A stretch of 64,000 nucleotides of DNA from Hyphomicrobiaceae bacterium (GCA_028066055.1 JALCBY010000012.1:9478-73477); one strand, 5' to 3'. Numbered from the stretch's first letter, positions 46,116 to 54,887 are shown. The notes: generated by a model from the letters alone, not told the origin. Numbers and translations: made by a program.

Positions 46116-47303
46116 ATGTCCCCAGACCCATCCCGAGCACCGCTTTCACCTTACACCGTCCTTGACCTGACCCGCGTCAGATCCGGACCGACCTGCGTCC
46201 GTCAGTTGGCCGATTGGGGCGCAAATGTCATCAAAGTCGAAATGCCCGCCGGAGACGACGCCGGTGGCATGGGCGGGCCGCGTGCCGGGCCTGACTTCCA
46301 GAATCTTCACCGCAACAAGCGCGGTCTGACGCTCAATCTCAAATCTCCGGAGGGCGTCGAGGTCCTCAGGAAGCTCGCCGCCGAGGCAGATGTAATCGTG
46401 GAGAATTTCCGCCCGGGCGTGAAATCCCGGCTCGGCATCGACTATGAGAGCCTCAAGCTGGTGAACAAGGGTCTGGTCTACGCATCCATATCAGGCTTCG
46501 GTCAGGACGGACCGTATCGCGACCGCCCGGGCTTCGACCAGATCGCGCAAGGGATGGGCGGTCTGATGTCCATCACCGGCAAGCCGGGCGAAGGTCCAAT
46601 GCGCGTGGGCATTCCCATTGCCGACCTGTGCGCCGGATTGTTTTGCGCACAGGCAATTTTGATGGCACTGCTGGAACGCGAGCGCTCGGGCGAAGGTCAG
46701 TGGGTCCAGACATCGCTTCTCCAGGCGCAGGTGTTCATGCTGGATTTTCAGGCGGCGCGCTGGCTGATGGATCAGGATGTGCCGCCGCAGGCCGGCAACA
46801 ATCATCCCACGAGTATCCCGACCGGCGTCTTCAAAACCAGCGATGGCTATATCAACATTGCCGTTTCGGGCGACGCGATGTGGGAAATTCTCAAAACCAC
46901 CCTCGGTGACCCCGAACTCCAGGGCCCGGATTTCGCAAGTCGTGAAGCGCGCCAGAAGAACCGCGATCAGCTCAACGCGGTGATCGAACGAAACACCATG
47001 AAGGACACCAGCGAGAACTGGATCGAGCGCCTTAATGAAGCGGGTGTGCCCTGCGGTGAGATCAACGCGATCGACGAGGTCTTCGCGTCACCGCAAGTGA
47101 AGCATCTGGGCCTCGCGTGGAACGGCAAGAGCACCGAGCGCAGCGACACGCAGTTTGTCGGCCAGCCGATCTTCATGAGCCGTATGAAGACGGGCGTGCG
47201 TATGCCGCCGCCGGGCCGCGGCGAGCATACCGACGATATTCTCGCTGATCTCGGATACAGCGCGGACGACATAAAGGAGCTGCGCGACAAAGGCGTCGTT
47301 TAG
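46116..47303 (+). CDS. CaiB/BaiF family acyl-CoA transferase
   Basis: The 395-residue class III CoA-transferase has VLDLTRVRSGPTCVRQLADWGANVIKVE, RNKRGLTLNLKSPEG, FRPGVKSRLGIDYE and the Asp nucleophile region VGIPIADLCAGLF. It moves CoA between organic acids by a covalent aspartyl intermediate. It is followed by an enoyl-CoA hydratase and a class II aldolase on the same strand with gaps of 28 and 25 bases, forming a likely catabolic operon. Confidence 0.93.
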   Translation: MSPDPSRAPLSPYTVLDLTRVRSGPTCVRQLADWGANVIKVEMPAGDDAGGMGGPRAGPDFQNLHRNKRGLTLNLKSPEGVEVLRKLAAEADVIVENFRPGVKSRLGIDYESLKLVNKGLVYASISGFGQDGPYRDRPGFDQIAQGMGGLMSITGKPGEGPMRVGIPIADLCAGLFCAQAILMALLERERSGEGQWVQTSLLQAQVFMLDFQAARWLMDQDVPPQAGNNHPTSIPTGVFKTSDGYINIAVSGDAMWEILKTTLGDPELQGPDFASREARQKNRDQLNAVIERNTMKDTSENWIERLNEAGVPCGEINAIDEVFASPQVKHLGLAWNGKSTERSDTQFVGQPIFMSRMKTGVRMPPPGRGEHTDDILADLGYSADDIKELRDKGVV

Positions 47304-47331
47304 ACGCTCTTTACCGGACAAGGACACTGAA

Positions 47332-48135
47332 ATGCTTGATATTGCCACCACCGACGAGAAGCTGATCGGGCGCAAGGATGGTCCGGTCGGTCATGTGATT
47401 TTCAACAATCCGGCGAAGCACAACGCCGTATCTCTCGACATGTGGGAGACCATGAGCGCGGTGATGGACGATTTCATCGCGGACGATGACATCCGCGTGC
47501 TCGTCGTGACCGGCGCGGGCGGAAAGGCGTTTGTCTCGGGTGCGGATATCTCCAAATTCGAATCGGAACGCGCCACCAAAGAGGCGGTCGCCGCCTATTC
47601 GGAAGCCTCGCGGGGGGCCTATGACAAGCTGTACAATTTTGCGAAGCCGACCGTCGCACGCATCGAGGGATATTGCATCGGCGGCGGCGCCAATCTCGCC
47701 ATGTGCTGTGATCTGCGTATCTGCAACGAAAGTGCGCGCTTTGCGATCCCGGCAGCAAAACTCGGACTGGGCTACGGTTATGACGGCCTGAAGCGGCTTT
47801 CGGATATCGTCGGCGTGTCGCGGGCGATGGAGATGTTTTACACCGCCCGCCAGTTTTCTGCGCAAGAGGCGTACGATATGGGTCTCGTCAACGCGGCCGT
47901 GCCCGACGATCAGCTCGACGAGACGGTCGACGGCATCACCAAGCGCATCGGCGAGAATGCGCCGCTCACCATCGCCGCGATCAAGCGCGCCGCACGCGAG
48001 ATCACGAAGGACTCCGAGGATCGCGACCTGAAGACGTTGGAGGCGATGGTGCAGGCGTGTTTCGATTCAGAAGACTATATAGAAGGCCGCCGCGCCTTCA
48101 TGGAGAAGCGCAAGCCGGAGTTCAAAGGCCACTGA
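47332..48135 (+). CDS. Enoyl-CoA hydratase/isomerase
   Basis: The 267-residue crotonase-fold protein has VTGAGGKAFVSGADISKFE (oxyanion hole), YCIGGGANLAMCCDLRIC and the AKLGLGYGYDGLKRLSDIVG region. Gly-Gly-Gly in the second block is standard, and the position of one catalytic Glu is occupied by Gly/Tyr rather than an obvious acid, so hydratase versus isomerase or lyase is open. It is the middle gene of the CoA-ester operon. Confidence 0.9.
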   Translation: MLDIATTDEKLIGRKDGPVGHVIFNNPAKHNAVSLDMWETMSAVMDDFIADDDIRVLVVTGAGGKAFVSGADISKFESERATKEAVAAYSEASRGAYDKLYNFAKPTVARIEGYCIGGGANLAMCCDLRICNESARFAIPAAKLGLGYGYDGLKRLSDIVGVSRAMEMFYTARQFSAQEAYDMGLVNAAVPDDQLDETVDGITKRIGENAPLTIAAIKRAAREITKDSEDRDLKTLEAMVQACFDSEDYIEGRRAFMEKRKPEFKGH

Positions 48136-48160
48136 GGCCCAGTTTCAGGAGAACAAGAAA

Positions 48161-48934
48161 ATGGCTGTTGCAGTTGATTGCCGCGATCAGATCTCAAACG
48201 CCGAATGGCAGGCCCGGGTTGACCTGGCCGCCGCCTACCGGCTTGTCGATATGTTCGGCTGGACCGATTTGCTGGGCACACACCTCTCCGTTCGTGTGCC
48301 GGATGCAAAAGATCAGTTTCTGATCAATCCCTACGGCTTGCTGTTTGAGGAGATCACGGCGTCTTCGTTGATCAAGGTCGATGAGGAGGGCAATGTTCTT
48401 TCGCCGACGGAGTATGAGGTCAATCCGGCGGGGTTCGTTATCCACTCCGCCGTTCATATTGCAAAACCGGAGATCGCCTGCGTCATGCATACGCACACCA
48501 CGGCGGGCACGGGCGTTGCCACCCAGAAGGATGGTATCCTGCCGATTACCCAGCCCGCGCTCGCGGTGATCGCCACGACGGCGTATCACGACTATGAGGG
48601 GCTCGCGACGGACCTCGATGAGCGTGAACGTATTGTGCGCGATCTGGGCGACAACCGTGTGCTGGTGCTTCGCAATCACGGGCTTCTGACGGTGGGGCAG
48701 AGCGTCGCCGAGGCCTTCGTGTGGATGTACCGCGCCGAGCGCGCCTGCCGCATGCAGCTTGCATTCCAGCAATCCGGTGCCGAGCTGATGCCGATTTCCA
48801 AAGAAGTTCAAGAGGTTACAATCGAGCGCAACCGGCAGGCCAATTCACCGGAAGGACATCGCCCGGTGGGCCGGAAGGAATGGCCCGCGCTGCTGCGCAA
48901 GCTCGACCGGGTCGACCAGAGCTACAAAACGTAA
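48161..48934 (+). CDS. Class II aldolase/adducin family protein
   Basis: The 257-residue protein has a class II aldolase N-fold: DLLGTHLSVRVPDAKDQFLI, HSAVHIAKPEIACVMHTHTTAG (two zinc His), TTAYHDYEGLA and NHGLLTVGQSVAEAFVWMYRAERAC. It could cleave or decarboxylate a hydroxyacyl compound using a metal. Third gene of the CoA-ester operon; convergent with the channel-cassette end. Confidence 0.9.
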   Translation: MAVAVDCRDQISNAEWQARVDLAAAYRLVDMFGWTDLLGTHLSVRVPDAKDQFLINPYGLLFEEITASSLIKVDEEGNVLSPTEYEVNPAGFVIHSAVHIAKPEIACVMHTHTTAGTGVATQKDGILPITQPALAVIATTAYHDYEGLATDLDERERIVRDLGDNRVLVLRNHGLLTVGQSVAEAFVWMYRAERACRMQLAFQQSGAELMPISKEVQEVTIERNRQANSPEGHRPVGRKEWPALLRKLDRVDQSYKT

Positions 48935-48946
48935 ACGCCGGAACCT

Positions 48947-49465
48947 CTAGATCTCCGGACTGCGCGGATTGTAAACGCGCGGCGGGATATACGGCTTCTT
49001 CCTGGGCTGCGGCGCGGGGGGAATGATCTCGACCGAAACCCCGCCGCGTTCCTCAAGCGATCGCTTGGAGAAGGGATCCTTGACGATCACGCTTGAGCGC
49101 GTGCGCGAGGCCTGTTCCATGGCGTCTTCGAGATCTTCCGCGTCCTGCTGCCGCCAGGGCAAGGAATAGAACCTGGGTTCGATCATGCCGTTGAGGCGCA
49201 GCCACATATAGATGGCCTTGCCCTCGTCGAAGCTGACGCTGAGAACCTCGGCGCTGTCGACATCACCCTCGATCCAGGCCCACTCCACGGGTTTCGGTTT
49301 CGCCAGCAGCCCGACGAACTGGAAGTAGATGATCGGCATGAACAGCGCCATCGCCGCGAGCGCGAGCACACGGATGGGCGTTTTGCGTGGCGCCCAGATG
49401 GCGATGGATGCAAGCAGGGCCGCCGTGCCGACGGTGGCGGCAAATATGTAGTAGATGACGTCCAT
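48947..49465 (-). CDS. Membrane protein of the ExbB-like cassette, unknown function
   Basis: The 172-residue protein has two N-terminal helices (about 4-24 and 32-55), then a globular part (WAWIEGDVDSAEVLSVSFDEG, IYMWLRLNG) and a Pro-rich C-terminus (PPAPQPRKKPYIPP) typical of periplasm-spanning tails. No family was recognised. It is third in the order 50747-48947 and lies 20 bases after its neighbour, hence in one operon with the ExbB-like channel and the DVDLWV protein. Confidence 0.72.
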   Translation of the reverse strand: MDVIYYIFAATVGTAALLASIAIWAPRKTPIRVLALAAMALFMPIIYFQFVGLLAKPKPVEWAWIEGDVDSAEVLSVSFDEGKAIYMWLRLNGMIEPRFYSLPWRQQDAEDLEDAMEQASRTRSSVIVKDPFSKRSLEERGGVSVEIIPPAPQPRKKPYIPPRVYNPRSPEI

Positions 49466-49485
49466 GGCGGGATCCTTCCTGTCTG

Positions 49486-50103
49486 TTACTTTCGGTTCCG
49501 GCTTTGTTTATAGTCGGTGATGAGCGGGCGGCGGAGGGTCGAGACGCTGCCCTCCACGAGTTCGCCTTCCGCCGTCAGACGGAACCGGAAGGCCGTCTCC
49601 TCCTGGTTACGCTGGCGCAGTTCCACGGTCGACGTCAGGATCTGTCGCGCGGAATCATACTTTCCGCGAACCGACACGACGACCTTTGCCGGCACGACGA
49701 TACCATCCGGCACCACGCCATACATGTGGACATTGACGATATATTCGCCCGGCGGGATGCCCCGGCTGTAGCTGATTTCGTAATTCTCGTTTGTCGCGTC
49801 GCCCTCGATGCCAAGATCGTCGCGCAACAGATTGAACACGTCGTTGCCCTGGTTCCAGAACCCCACTGGCGTCGACTTCGGTCCCTTCACCCACAAATCG
49901 ACGTCCACATTCATATCGCTCGGCCAGTGCAACTCGACGATCACGTTGCCGGGTGCCTTGTGATCCTCCGAATCCTCTTCCTTCTTCTGGATATGCGGCA
50001 GCAGCATGATGACCATTGCGACGAACCCGACGAGCGTCAGAAGGATCACGTCGCGAAAGACGGTATCGGTGGTCTCCTCTTCGAACTCGTCGAATGGTGT
50101 CAC
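49486..50103 (-). CDS. One-helix membrane protein with extracytoplasmic DVDLWV beta-domain, ExbD/MotB-like position
   Basis: Read from the GTG that overlaps the stop of the preceding gene (GTGA), it has 205 residues: an acidic short cytoplasmic start (TPFDEFEEETTDTVFRD), one helix (VILLTLVGFVAMVIMLL), and an extracytoplasmic domain with DVDLWVKGP and the GIPPGEYIVNVHMYG edge strand, reminiscent of YfaP/DUF2135 beta-sandwiches. An Asp lies at the helix start, where ExbD/MotB carry their proton-binding Asp. The gene is coupled to an ExbB-like gene. The function is inferred as stator or force-coupling partner. Confidence 0.75.
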   Translation of the reverse strand: MTPFDEFEEETTDTVFRDVILLTLVGFVAMVIMLLPHIQKKEEDSEDHKAPGNVIVELHWPSDMNVDVDLWVKGPKSTPVGFWNQGNDVFNLLRDDLGIEGDATNENYEISYSRGIPPGEYIVNVHMYGVVPDGIVVPAKVVVSVRGKYDSARQILTSTVELRQRNQEETAFRFRLTAEGELVEGSVSTLRRPLITDYKQSRNRK

Positions 50104-50747
50104 TTGCTCTCTCCGAACCGGACGATCTCGGAAATGAGGTTGACCGTCCCCGTCGACAGAACGCGGTAGTTGATATTGAGCCACACATTGAGCACTGCGC
50201 CGAGCAGGGTGGTGTACAGCGCGATCGACATGCCCTGAATGAGCGTTGCCACCATTGTCGCAACACTGTCGGCTTGCGAGACGGCCTGGGCGTTGACGCC
50301 GGACAGAGCAATAATGAAACCGATCACCGTGCCGATGAGGCCGAGAAACACCAGCAGGTTGGCAATCGTGCGCACGATCTGAATACGGTGGGAAAGTTTG
50401 AGCCGCAACGTATTGATCTGAATGGCGCGGCTTTCGGCATTCTTTGTGCGGGCGGACGCCATATAATTCGCGACGCGCGCCGCGGCCGCCTTGCCGCCTT
50501 CCTTAAAATCATTCAGCGCAACCGACGTCTGCCAGATCCGGCCACCGCAAAGCGCCAGACCATAGACGAACACGGCAAGGATTATTGCGGACAGGATCAC
50601 CGTGTTCGGCTCGAACAGGCCGGCGAGCCATCCCTGCATCCAAGCGGCGACGGCCAGTCCGGCGGCGGCGATGTTGATCAATGCATAACGCATTACCAGA
50701 AGATAGCGATGTGCCAAGTTACCTCCTTGCTCCGGAATTGAGGGCAT
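50100..50747 (-). CDS. MotA/TolQ/ExbB-family proton channel protein
   Basis: The 215-residue protein has four hydrophobic segments (about 19-40, 45-66, 128-153, 165-198). The signature LVFLGLIGTVIGFIIAL and the later QGMSIALYTTLLGAVLNVWL are those of the MotA_ExbB channel family. It would form a proton-driven pentamer in the inner membrane. The start is uncertain: ATG at the given position, TTG ten codons later directly after AGGAGG, or ATG at codon 19. It is coupled by GTGA to the next gene. No TonB-like or pal gene is nearby. Confidence 0.82.
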   Translation of the reverse strand: MPSIPEQGGNLAHRYLLVMRYALINIAAAGLAVAAWMQGWLAGLFEPNTVILSAIILAVFVYGLALCGGRIWQTSVALNDFKEGGKAAAARVANYMASARTKNAESRAIQINTLRLKLSHRIQIVRTIANLLVFLGLIGTVIGFIIALSGVNAQAVSQADSVATMVATLIQGMSIALYTTLLGAVLNVWLNINYRVLSTGTVNLISEIVRFGESK

Positions 50748-50844
50748 GAGCCGTCCTGATCACAGGATGACGAACTTTAGAGTAGACGCTGCAAACTGTC
50801 ACACGTCGCGGATGGTGAAACACTTGCTTGTGATATGACGTTTT

Positions 50845-51591
50845 TTACGTCTGCGTCCCGCCATTGACCTGGATGAGCTGGCCGTTGATGAACGCGCCCT
50901 CATCGGATGCCAGCAAAGCGATCGCCGCGGCCACTTCCTCTGGCAATCCGAGACGGCCCAGCGGGATCTTTGACGTCTGTGCCGCGATATGCGCCACCAT
51001 GTCAGGGTTGTCCGGGTGATCGCCGGCGATGGGGCCTGGCGACACGATATTCGTGGATATGCCGCGATCGCCGAATTCCTTCGCCAGAGCCTTGGTCAGG
51101 CCCCACGCCGCATGCTTGGCGACGGAGACGTGCGCGCGCCCCTTGTATCCATGGATGGCGTTCATGCCGGCAACGTTGACGATACGCCCCCAACTCTTGT
51201 CGATCATGCCGGGAAGGCACGCGCGGGCAAGCCAGAAAGCGGCAGACATGTCCACGGCAAGCACCCGGTTCCATTCCTCCTCGCTCATGTCGAGGAAGGA
51301 GCTTTCCGGCCGAATGGCGGCGTTGTTCACGAGGATATCCACGCTTCCAAACTCGTCGAGCGCGGCACCGGCGATGTCGCTGCAGTCCTTGGCCTTGCCG
51401 ACATCTCCCATGGCGATGAGCGTCTTAACGCCGAGCTCGGCTGCTTCCGCTGCGACCGCCTCGCATGCGTCCTTGTCGCGTGATCCGTTGAGCACAACAT
51501 TGTGCCCTTTTGCGGCAAGTGCCAGTGCAGTTGCGCGGCCGATGTTTCTTCCCGAGCCCGTGATGAGGGCCGTTTTGCGAATGTCTGTCAT
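50845..51591 (-). CDS. SDR-fold oxidoreductase lacking the YxxxK tyrosine
   Basis: The ATG of MTDIRKTALI gives 248 residues; a longer frame upstream overlaps the dioxygenase gene. The NAD motif ITGSGRNIGRATALAL and NNAAI are kept, as is Lys in HVSVAKHAAWG, but position K-4 is Val where Tyr belongs, and the Ser block reads NVAGMNAIHG. It may be a divergent reductase or have lost catalysis. Starts 22 bases after the TauD-type gene, as one operon. Confidence 0.88.
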   Translation of the reverse strand: MTDIRKTALITGSGRNIGRATALALAAKGHNVVLNGSRDKDACEAVAAEAAELGVKTLIAMGDVGKAKDCSDIAGAALDEFGSVDILVNNAAIRPESSFLDMSEEEWNRVLAVDMSAAFWLARACLPGMIDKSWGRIVNVAGMNAIHGYKGRAHVSVAKHAAWGLTKALAKEFGDRGISTNIVSPGPIAGDHPDNPDMVAHIAAQTSKIPLGRLGLPEEVAAAIALLASDEGAFINGQLIQVNGGTQT

Positions 51592-51613
51592 GTTGTCCTC
51601 TGAATGAGTGGTG

Positions 51614-52480
51614 TTATTCGGGGGTCTCCCCGGCGATGGTGATTCGGTGCATGACCCGCTTGAAGCCATGATAGTCGTTGATCGGATTGTGCTGCGTGGC
51701 CCGATTGTCCCAAAAGGCGATAGAGCCGGGTTCCCAACGGAACCTGCAGGTGAACTCGGGGCGGGTCTGATGCTCGAACAGATATTCCAGCAATGGTGCG
51801 CTTTCAGCTTCGGTCATGCCGTCGAACCGGATCGTATGAGCTCCGTTCACGTAAAGCGCCTTGCGGCCGGTTTCGGGGTGCGTCCGCACGATGGGATGAA
51901 CTGCCGTCAGAACCGTCTCGGGCTTGACCTTCGCGCTGTCCGCCATGCGCTCCTGCCGGGTCTCCTGGACACGCGGGCGGTTTGAGACACTCACCCCCTT
52001 GAGCGGCGCGAGCATGTTTTTCAGGCTGTCTGAGAGCGTGTCGTAGGCCATATACATGTTCGCGAAGAGAGTGTCGCCACCATAGGGCGGGAGCTCGCGC
52101 GCGACGAGGATCGAGCCCATGGGAGGTTTTTCCAGATAGGTGGTGTCGGAATGCCAAAGGCCGCCGAAATTCACCTTCTCATGTTCATGCTTCACCACGA
52201 GCATGATTTCCGGAAACCCCTCGACACCTTTCACCAGCGGATATTCGACTGTATCGCCGAACCTTTTGGCAAAGGCGAGATGGTGCTCCGGCGTGATATC
52301 CTGATCGCGGAAGAAGATGACGAGGTGGTCGAGAAGCGCATTTCGGATTTCTGCAATGATGTCGTCGCTCAAGTCCTGCGCCAGGTCCACCCCAAGCACT
52401 TCCGCACCAAGCGCGCCGGAAATGGGCCGGATATCAAGTTTACCCGTCGATGGTTTGGCGCTCCTCGCGGCCTGTGCCAC
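51614..52480 (-). CDS. TauD/TfdA-family Fe(II)/2-oxoglutarate dioxygenase
   Basis: The 288-residue protein has the 2-His-1-carboxylate iron ligands WHSDTTY (H and D) and QHNPIND (H), and the 2-oxoglutarate Arg in RVMHRITI. It oxidises a sulfonate, phenoxyacetate or other carboxylate side chain, producing succinate and CO2. Substrate unknown. It precedes the SDR in one operon and follows the AbrB-like gene by 62 bases. Confidence 0.92.
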   Translation of the reverse strand: MAQAARSAKPSTGKLDIRPISGALGAEVLGVDLAQDLSDDIIAEIRNALLDHLVIFFRDQDITPEHHLAFAKRFGDTVEYPLVKGVEGFPEIMLVVKHEHEKVNFGGLWHSDTTYLEKPPMGSILVARELPPYGGDTLFANMYMAYDTLSDSLKNMLAPLKGVSVSNRPRVQETRQERMADSAKVKPETVLTAVHPIVRTHPETGRKALYVNGAHTIRFDGMTEAESAPLLEYLFEHQTRPEFTCRFRWEPGSIAFWDNRATQHNPINDYHGFKRVMHRITIAGETPE

Positions 52481-52542
52481 GTCACTGTCCTCCCTGCGTC
52501 TTGTCGTTTTCCGCCATTATAGCAAGTCCATTGTGCCAAAGA

Positions 52543-53649
52543 CTATGTCGGGCGCTCTTCCTCGTCGGCCTTGCCGTTGCCAGTTTTCAGGAAGCGCGCA
52601 ATTACGAATTGAGCCACGACGATGATCACCACGACGCGGAGTAAATGATGCAGGGCGACGTAGGCGGGGTCGAAGTTGAGCACGAGCGCGATCAGGTTCA
52701 TTTCCGGCTGGCCGCCCGGTGCATAAGCGAGCGCCACCGCATATTCGTTGATGCCGGTGGCCCAGACCACGAGCACCGTGAAGAGAGCGGCGCCCGCGAG
52801 CAGCAGGATCGAATATCCGAATGCGATCAGAACGGGGTTGATGATATCGCGCAGCGTAAGCCCGACGAACTGGCAGCCGATATGGACGCCGATGACCAGC
52901 TGCGCCACGTTGACCAGCTCTATCGGCACGCGCGTCTCGACCCAACCTGCCATATGCAGCGCACCGTTGACCAGCATGGGGCCGATGATGGCGGCGCCTG
53001 AAATTCCGGCCCGTCTCGCAGCCCAGTCACCGACGATGCCGCACACGACCAGAATCAGGACATCCTTGAGCGTCAGTTCGGTGAAATGCGCGGCAACGGC
53101 AATCGTGCTCGGCAGTTCGATGGATTCCGAGAACTGAATCCACAAGGGCACAAGCACCACGATAACGAGGATGCGCGTGCTGTGAACGATCGACAGTTTG
53201 CGAATGTCGCATTTGCTATCCTCGCCGATCGCCACCATGGTCTGGAAGCCGCCGGGTACGGCGGCGAGGAAGGCCGTGATCCGGTCAAACCCGGGGAACA
53301 GGCGGAAATAGGGGTAACCGATGGCGGCGAGAAAGATCACGTAAGGGAAGACGAACATCAGGCTGATGGCCATTTCTCCAGCCCGGTCGATCATTTCAGG
53401 AGAAAAGGAACTCCCGATCGCTAAGCCGAGGACAATGCGCATCAACCGGGTCAGACCACGGGAAGACTTGATTGGTGCCCGTACAGCAAGCACGGCGAGA
53501 CAGGCCAGCATCGCTCCGAGGAACCAGGGAAGCGGCAGGTTGGTATAGGAATACAGGGTCGCGCCGACGAGCCCTATGCACAGTGTGAAGGCGATCAGCG
53601 CTGCGCGCTTGAGTTCCTTCGGGGCAAAAATCCGCCGCCAGTTCAGCAT
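52543..53649 (-). CDS. AbrB/AmoA-type integral membrane protein (PF05145)
   Basis: The 368-residue protein has about ten helices in two repeats, each with a hydrophobic-Pro-Gly motif (PLPWFLGAMLAC; SGAAIIGPMLVNG), as in the PF05145 family misnamed ammonia monooxygenase or AbrB regulator. The segment GFDRITAFLAAVPGGFQTMVAIG is the conserved core. It is probably a transporter; the substrate is unknown. First gene before TauD-SDR on the same strand. Confidence 0.9.
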   Translation of the reverse strand: MLNWRRIFAPKELKRAALIAFTLCIGLVGATLYSYTNLPLPWFLGAMLACLAVLAVRAPIKSSRGLTRLMRIVLGLAIGSSFSPEMIDRAGEMAISLMFVFPYVIFLAAIGYPYFRLFPGFDRITAFLAAVPGGFQTMVAIGEDSKCDIRKLSIVHSTRILVIVVLVPLWIQFSESIELPSTIAVAAHFTELTLKDVLILVVCGIVGDWAARRAGISGAAIIGPMLVNGALHMAGWVETRVPIELVNVAQLVIGVHIGCQFVGLTLRDIINPVLIAFGYSILLLAGAALFTVLVVWATGINEYAVALAYAPGGQPEMNLIALVLNFDPAYVALHHLLRVVVIIVVAQFVIARFLKTGNGKADEEERPT

Positions 53650-53853
53650 GACGTCCCGTAGTCTTCGTAAGGAGACGCATCCGGATGGTGCGCCTGATGG
53701 TTACCTGCTTGTGCCGTGAGCCCAATGGCGCTCAACATACCGTGCAACGCCCTCAGGCGATAGGTTGGCGGCAAGGGAGCTGATGTGACGGGGGCAACTT
53801 TGGTTTGGCCGTCGGGCGCGCGGAGCCCGCCAGTGTCGGCGGTGGCAGATCCG

Positions 53854-53880
53854 CTACACCTTGCGCGTGTGCTAGTGTAG
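53854..53880. promoter_or_regulatory. Inverted repeat CTACAC-N15-GTGTAG
   Basis: A 6-bp inverted repeat lies about 50 bases before the PEP mutase-family gene. It could be an operator; no regulator is adjacent. The rest of the 277-base divergent gap (53650-53926) shows no gene. Confidence 0.35.
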
Positions 53881-53926
53881 AAAACGAGGAAACGATATCG
53901 CGGATCAATCGAGTTGGGAGCCGATC

Positions 53927-54811
53927 ATGAGCAAAGCACAGACTCTTCGGAAACTGATCGAAGGCGACGGCATGACCATCGCGCCCGGCGCTTATGACGG
54001 GCTGACGGCAACGCTCGTCGGCAAGGCCGGGTTCCAGGCTGTCTACATGACGGGCGCGGGAACGTCCGGATCCATGGGGTATCCGGATTTCGGTCTGCTG
54101 ACGTTGACGGAAATGGTGCAGAATGCAGCGCGCATGAATGCCTGCATCGATGTGCCGTTGATCGCCGACGCTGACACCGGCTACGGAAACGAGTTGAATG
54201 TGGTGCGCACGGTCCAGGAGTATGAGCGTGCCGGCGTGGCCGCAATCCATATGGAGGACCAGGAATTTCCCAAGAAGTGCGGCCATCTCGACGACAAACA
54301 GGTTATCCCGCTTGAGGATTATCTCGCCAAGGTCAGGGCCGCCGTGGACACGCGGACCGATCCGGATTTCATGATTATCGCTCGCACGGATTCGCGGGCC
54401 GTTCTCGGCTTTGAAGAGGCCGTCAGGCGCGCCAATGCAGCTCTTGAGGCCGGTGCGGATATTGCTTTCGTGGAGGCCCCACAAACGCTTGAAGAGGTCA
54501 GGGACGTTCCGAAACTCGTCAAGGGTCCGTGTCTGCTGAATGTCGTGCACCGGGGCAAGACGCCAGCTGTCGATCTCGGCGATGCGGAAGGCATGGGTTA
54601 CAAGCTGGCGATCCTGCCAAGCGTTCTGTTCCGCAGCGTCGTGGGGCTGTGCGAGCATCTACTGAACGAGCTCAAGGAGAAGAATGCCTTGCCGACGCCG
54701 CCCGGAGACATGAGCCCGATGGATACGTTCCGCCGGGTGGGCGCTGATGAATGGGACGCGCTCAGGACCAAGTACGACAAGCCGGCGGCCCCGAAGGCGG
54801 CCGCGGAATAG
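53927..54811 (+). CDS. Isocitrate lyase/PEP mutase-family C-C lyase
   Basis: The 294-residue TIM barrel has DADTGYGNELNVVRTV, EDQEFPKKCGH (complete catalytic K-K-CGH loop) and ARTDSRAVLGFEEAVRR, so a 2,3-dimethylmalate/methylisocitrate-type lyase or oxaloacetate hydrolase relative. It ends in an Ala/Lys-rich tail (KPAAPKAAAE). It is divergent from the AbrB-like gene and closed by a bidirectional terminator facing the dpp operon. Confidence 0.92.
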   Translation: MSKAQTLRKLIEGDGMTIAPGAYDGLTATLVGKAGFQAVYMTGAGTSGSMGYPDFGLLTLTEMVQNAARMNACIDVPLIADADTGYGNELNVVRTVQEYERAGVAAIHMEDQEFPKKCGHLDDKQVIPLEDYLAKVRAAVDTRTDPDFMIIARTDSRAVLGFEEAVRRANAALEAGADIAFVEAPQTLEEVRDVPKLVKGPCLLNVVHRGKTPAVDLGDAEGMGYKLAILPSVLFRSVVGLCEHLLNELKEKNALPTPPGDMSPMDTFRRVGADEWDALRTKYDKPAAPKAAAE

Positions 54812-54836
54812 CGCATTCGCGAACTCGCCAACAAAA

Positions 54837-54868
54837 AACCGGCGCCTGTTAGAGCGCCGGTTCTTTTT
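54837..54868. terminator. Bidirectional intrinsic terminator
   Basis: AACCGGCGC (54837-54845) and GCGCCGGTT (54854-54862) form a perfect 9-bp stem with an 8-base loop, flanked by CTTTTTT on the right and AAAAAA on the left, so it terminates both the plus-strand lyase gene and the minus-strand dpp operon. Confidence 0.9.
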
Positions 54869-54887
54869 TGTCCAAGTGCGTATCGGC

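Noticed and set aside
53753..54658. A 301-codon minus-strand frame opposite the PEP mutase-family gene
   Set aside because: It is a shadow; the plus-strand gene has all catalytic motifs.
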